From NCBI GenBank assembly GCA_011523485.1, contig WTGR01000102.1, positions 1 to 22,314 of the forward strand: a stretch of DNA of 22,314 bases, read 5' to 3'. Below are positions 22,002-22,314 of the stretch, one piece after another. How positions within the stretch are numbered: position 1 is the stretch's first letter; each line of letters opens with the position of its first letter. A program made the position numbers and the translations under genes. The stretch comes from Acidobacteriota bacterium (GTDB lineage: Bacteria > Acidobacteriota > Vicinamibacteria > Vicinamibacterales > UBA8438). Below the pieces are notes generated by a model. That model was not told the DNA's origin, did not search any database, and was given only the letters and a program-made list of their open reading frames with translations.

Positions 22002-22314
22002 ATGCAGGCAGTCCGTCATCCGGCCGCTCTCGCCCTGACGCTCGGCGGGACGCTCTGGCTCGCGACCGGCGCCGCGGTGGATCTGCTGGCGCAACGCGAG
22101 GCGCGGGACAACGAGTACGCAGTCAACGACCCGCGCGTCCAGCACCGAACGTACGTGATGGAAGAGACCGGCGAGACCATCCCGTATGCGCTCTTCGTAC
22201 CGTCCAGCTATGAGCCGGCGACTCCTGCACCGCTGATGGTCTCGTTGCACGGGGCCGGGCGCCAGTACGACTGGCTGATGAACTACGCGGGCTTTCTCGA
22301 TCTGGCGGAGCACC
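22002..22314 (+). CDS. Mirror copy: secreted alpha/beta hydrolase, N-terminal part
   Basis: Same 104 codons as 1-313, running off the right edge. Both copies end at the same base, so neither arm supplies the catalytic domain. Confidence 0.75.
   Translation, partial: MQAVRHPAALALTLGGTLWLATGAAVDLLAQREARDNEYAVNDPRVQHRTYVMEETGETIPYALFVPSSYEPATPAPLMVSLHGAGRQYDWLMNYAGFLDLAEH

Larger units (their letters stand above)
11158..22314 (-). repeat. Right arm of the perfect inverted repeat
   Basis: Exact reverse complement of 1-11157. All features of the left arm recur here on the opposite strand. It should be counted once in any gene inventory unless the duplication is independently confirmed. Confidence 0.98.

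Noticed and set aside
1..22314. Hairpin-telomere linear plasmid or phage genome
   Set aside because: No protelomerase, replication, partition or structural genes; content is chromosomal and the outer ends cut a gene.
1..22314. tRNA, rRNA, CRISPR array, insertion sequence or integrase
   Set aside because: None seen: no tRNA-like cloverleaf, no direct-repeat array, no transposase or recombinase motifs on either strand.

Overview
The window is one 11,157-bp sequence followed immediately by its own exact reverse complement. Position i pairs with position 22315-i from end to end, there is no spacer, and the turn lies between 11157 and 11158. Every gene therefore appears twice, on opposite strands, with an identical product. 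The unique content is about 11.2 kb and roughly a dozen genes. The most economical reading is a fold-back (hairpin) chimera made during amplification, sequencing or assembly, because both outer ends stop at the same codon of a hydrolase gene, the turn lies inside a signal-peptide gene, and the content is ordinary chromosomal material. A real head-to-head duplication cannot be excluded from sequence alone.

The DNA is very GC-rich with strong third-position G/C bias. The mix of secreted beta-propellers, a choice-of-anchor V haem protein, an E. coli-type Asd, an RNase D and a secreted protein starting QPPIVQPG after its signal peptide suggests an uncultured Acidobacteriota (Vicinamibacteria-like) or a similar high-GC Gram-negative. 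There is no rRNA or other marker to settle this.

Layout of arm 1 (arm 2 is the mirror): partial secreted alpha/beta hydrolase (-, 1-313); divergent promoter region; secreted seven-bladed streptogramin-lyase-like propeller (+, 571-1575) with a terminator hairpin; frameshifted remnant of a large restriction-type DNA methyltransferase (-, 1669-1922); a likely operon of class I SAM methyltransferase (+, 2080-2814) and Nramp-related transporter (+, 2825-4042), then a choice-of-anchor V mono-haem protein (+, 4163-4777) and aspartate-semialdehyde dehydrogenase asd (+, 4844-6025); convergent AAA-ATPase-like/PD-(D/E)XK protein (-, 6062-7609) behind a secreted NHL-repeat propeller (-, 7638-8765); divergent RNase D (+, 8942-10000); a structured convergent intergenic region; a HEPN-MNT toxin-antitoxin pair (-, 10109-10501 and 10498-10821); and the first 38 codons of a secreted protein (+, 11043-11157) cut by the turn.

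The genes do not form one pathway. asd and rnd are housekeeping genes. The propellers, haem protein and hydrolase are envelope or periplasmic. The HEPN-MNT pair, the AAA/PD-(D/E)XK protein and the methylase remnant are the accessory, defence-flavoured part. I found no tRNA, rRNA, CRISPR array, insertion sequence or integrase.
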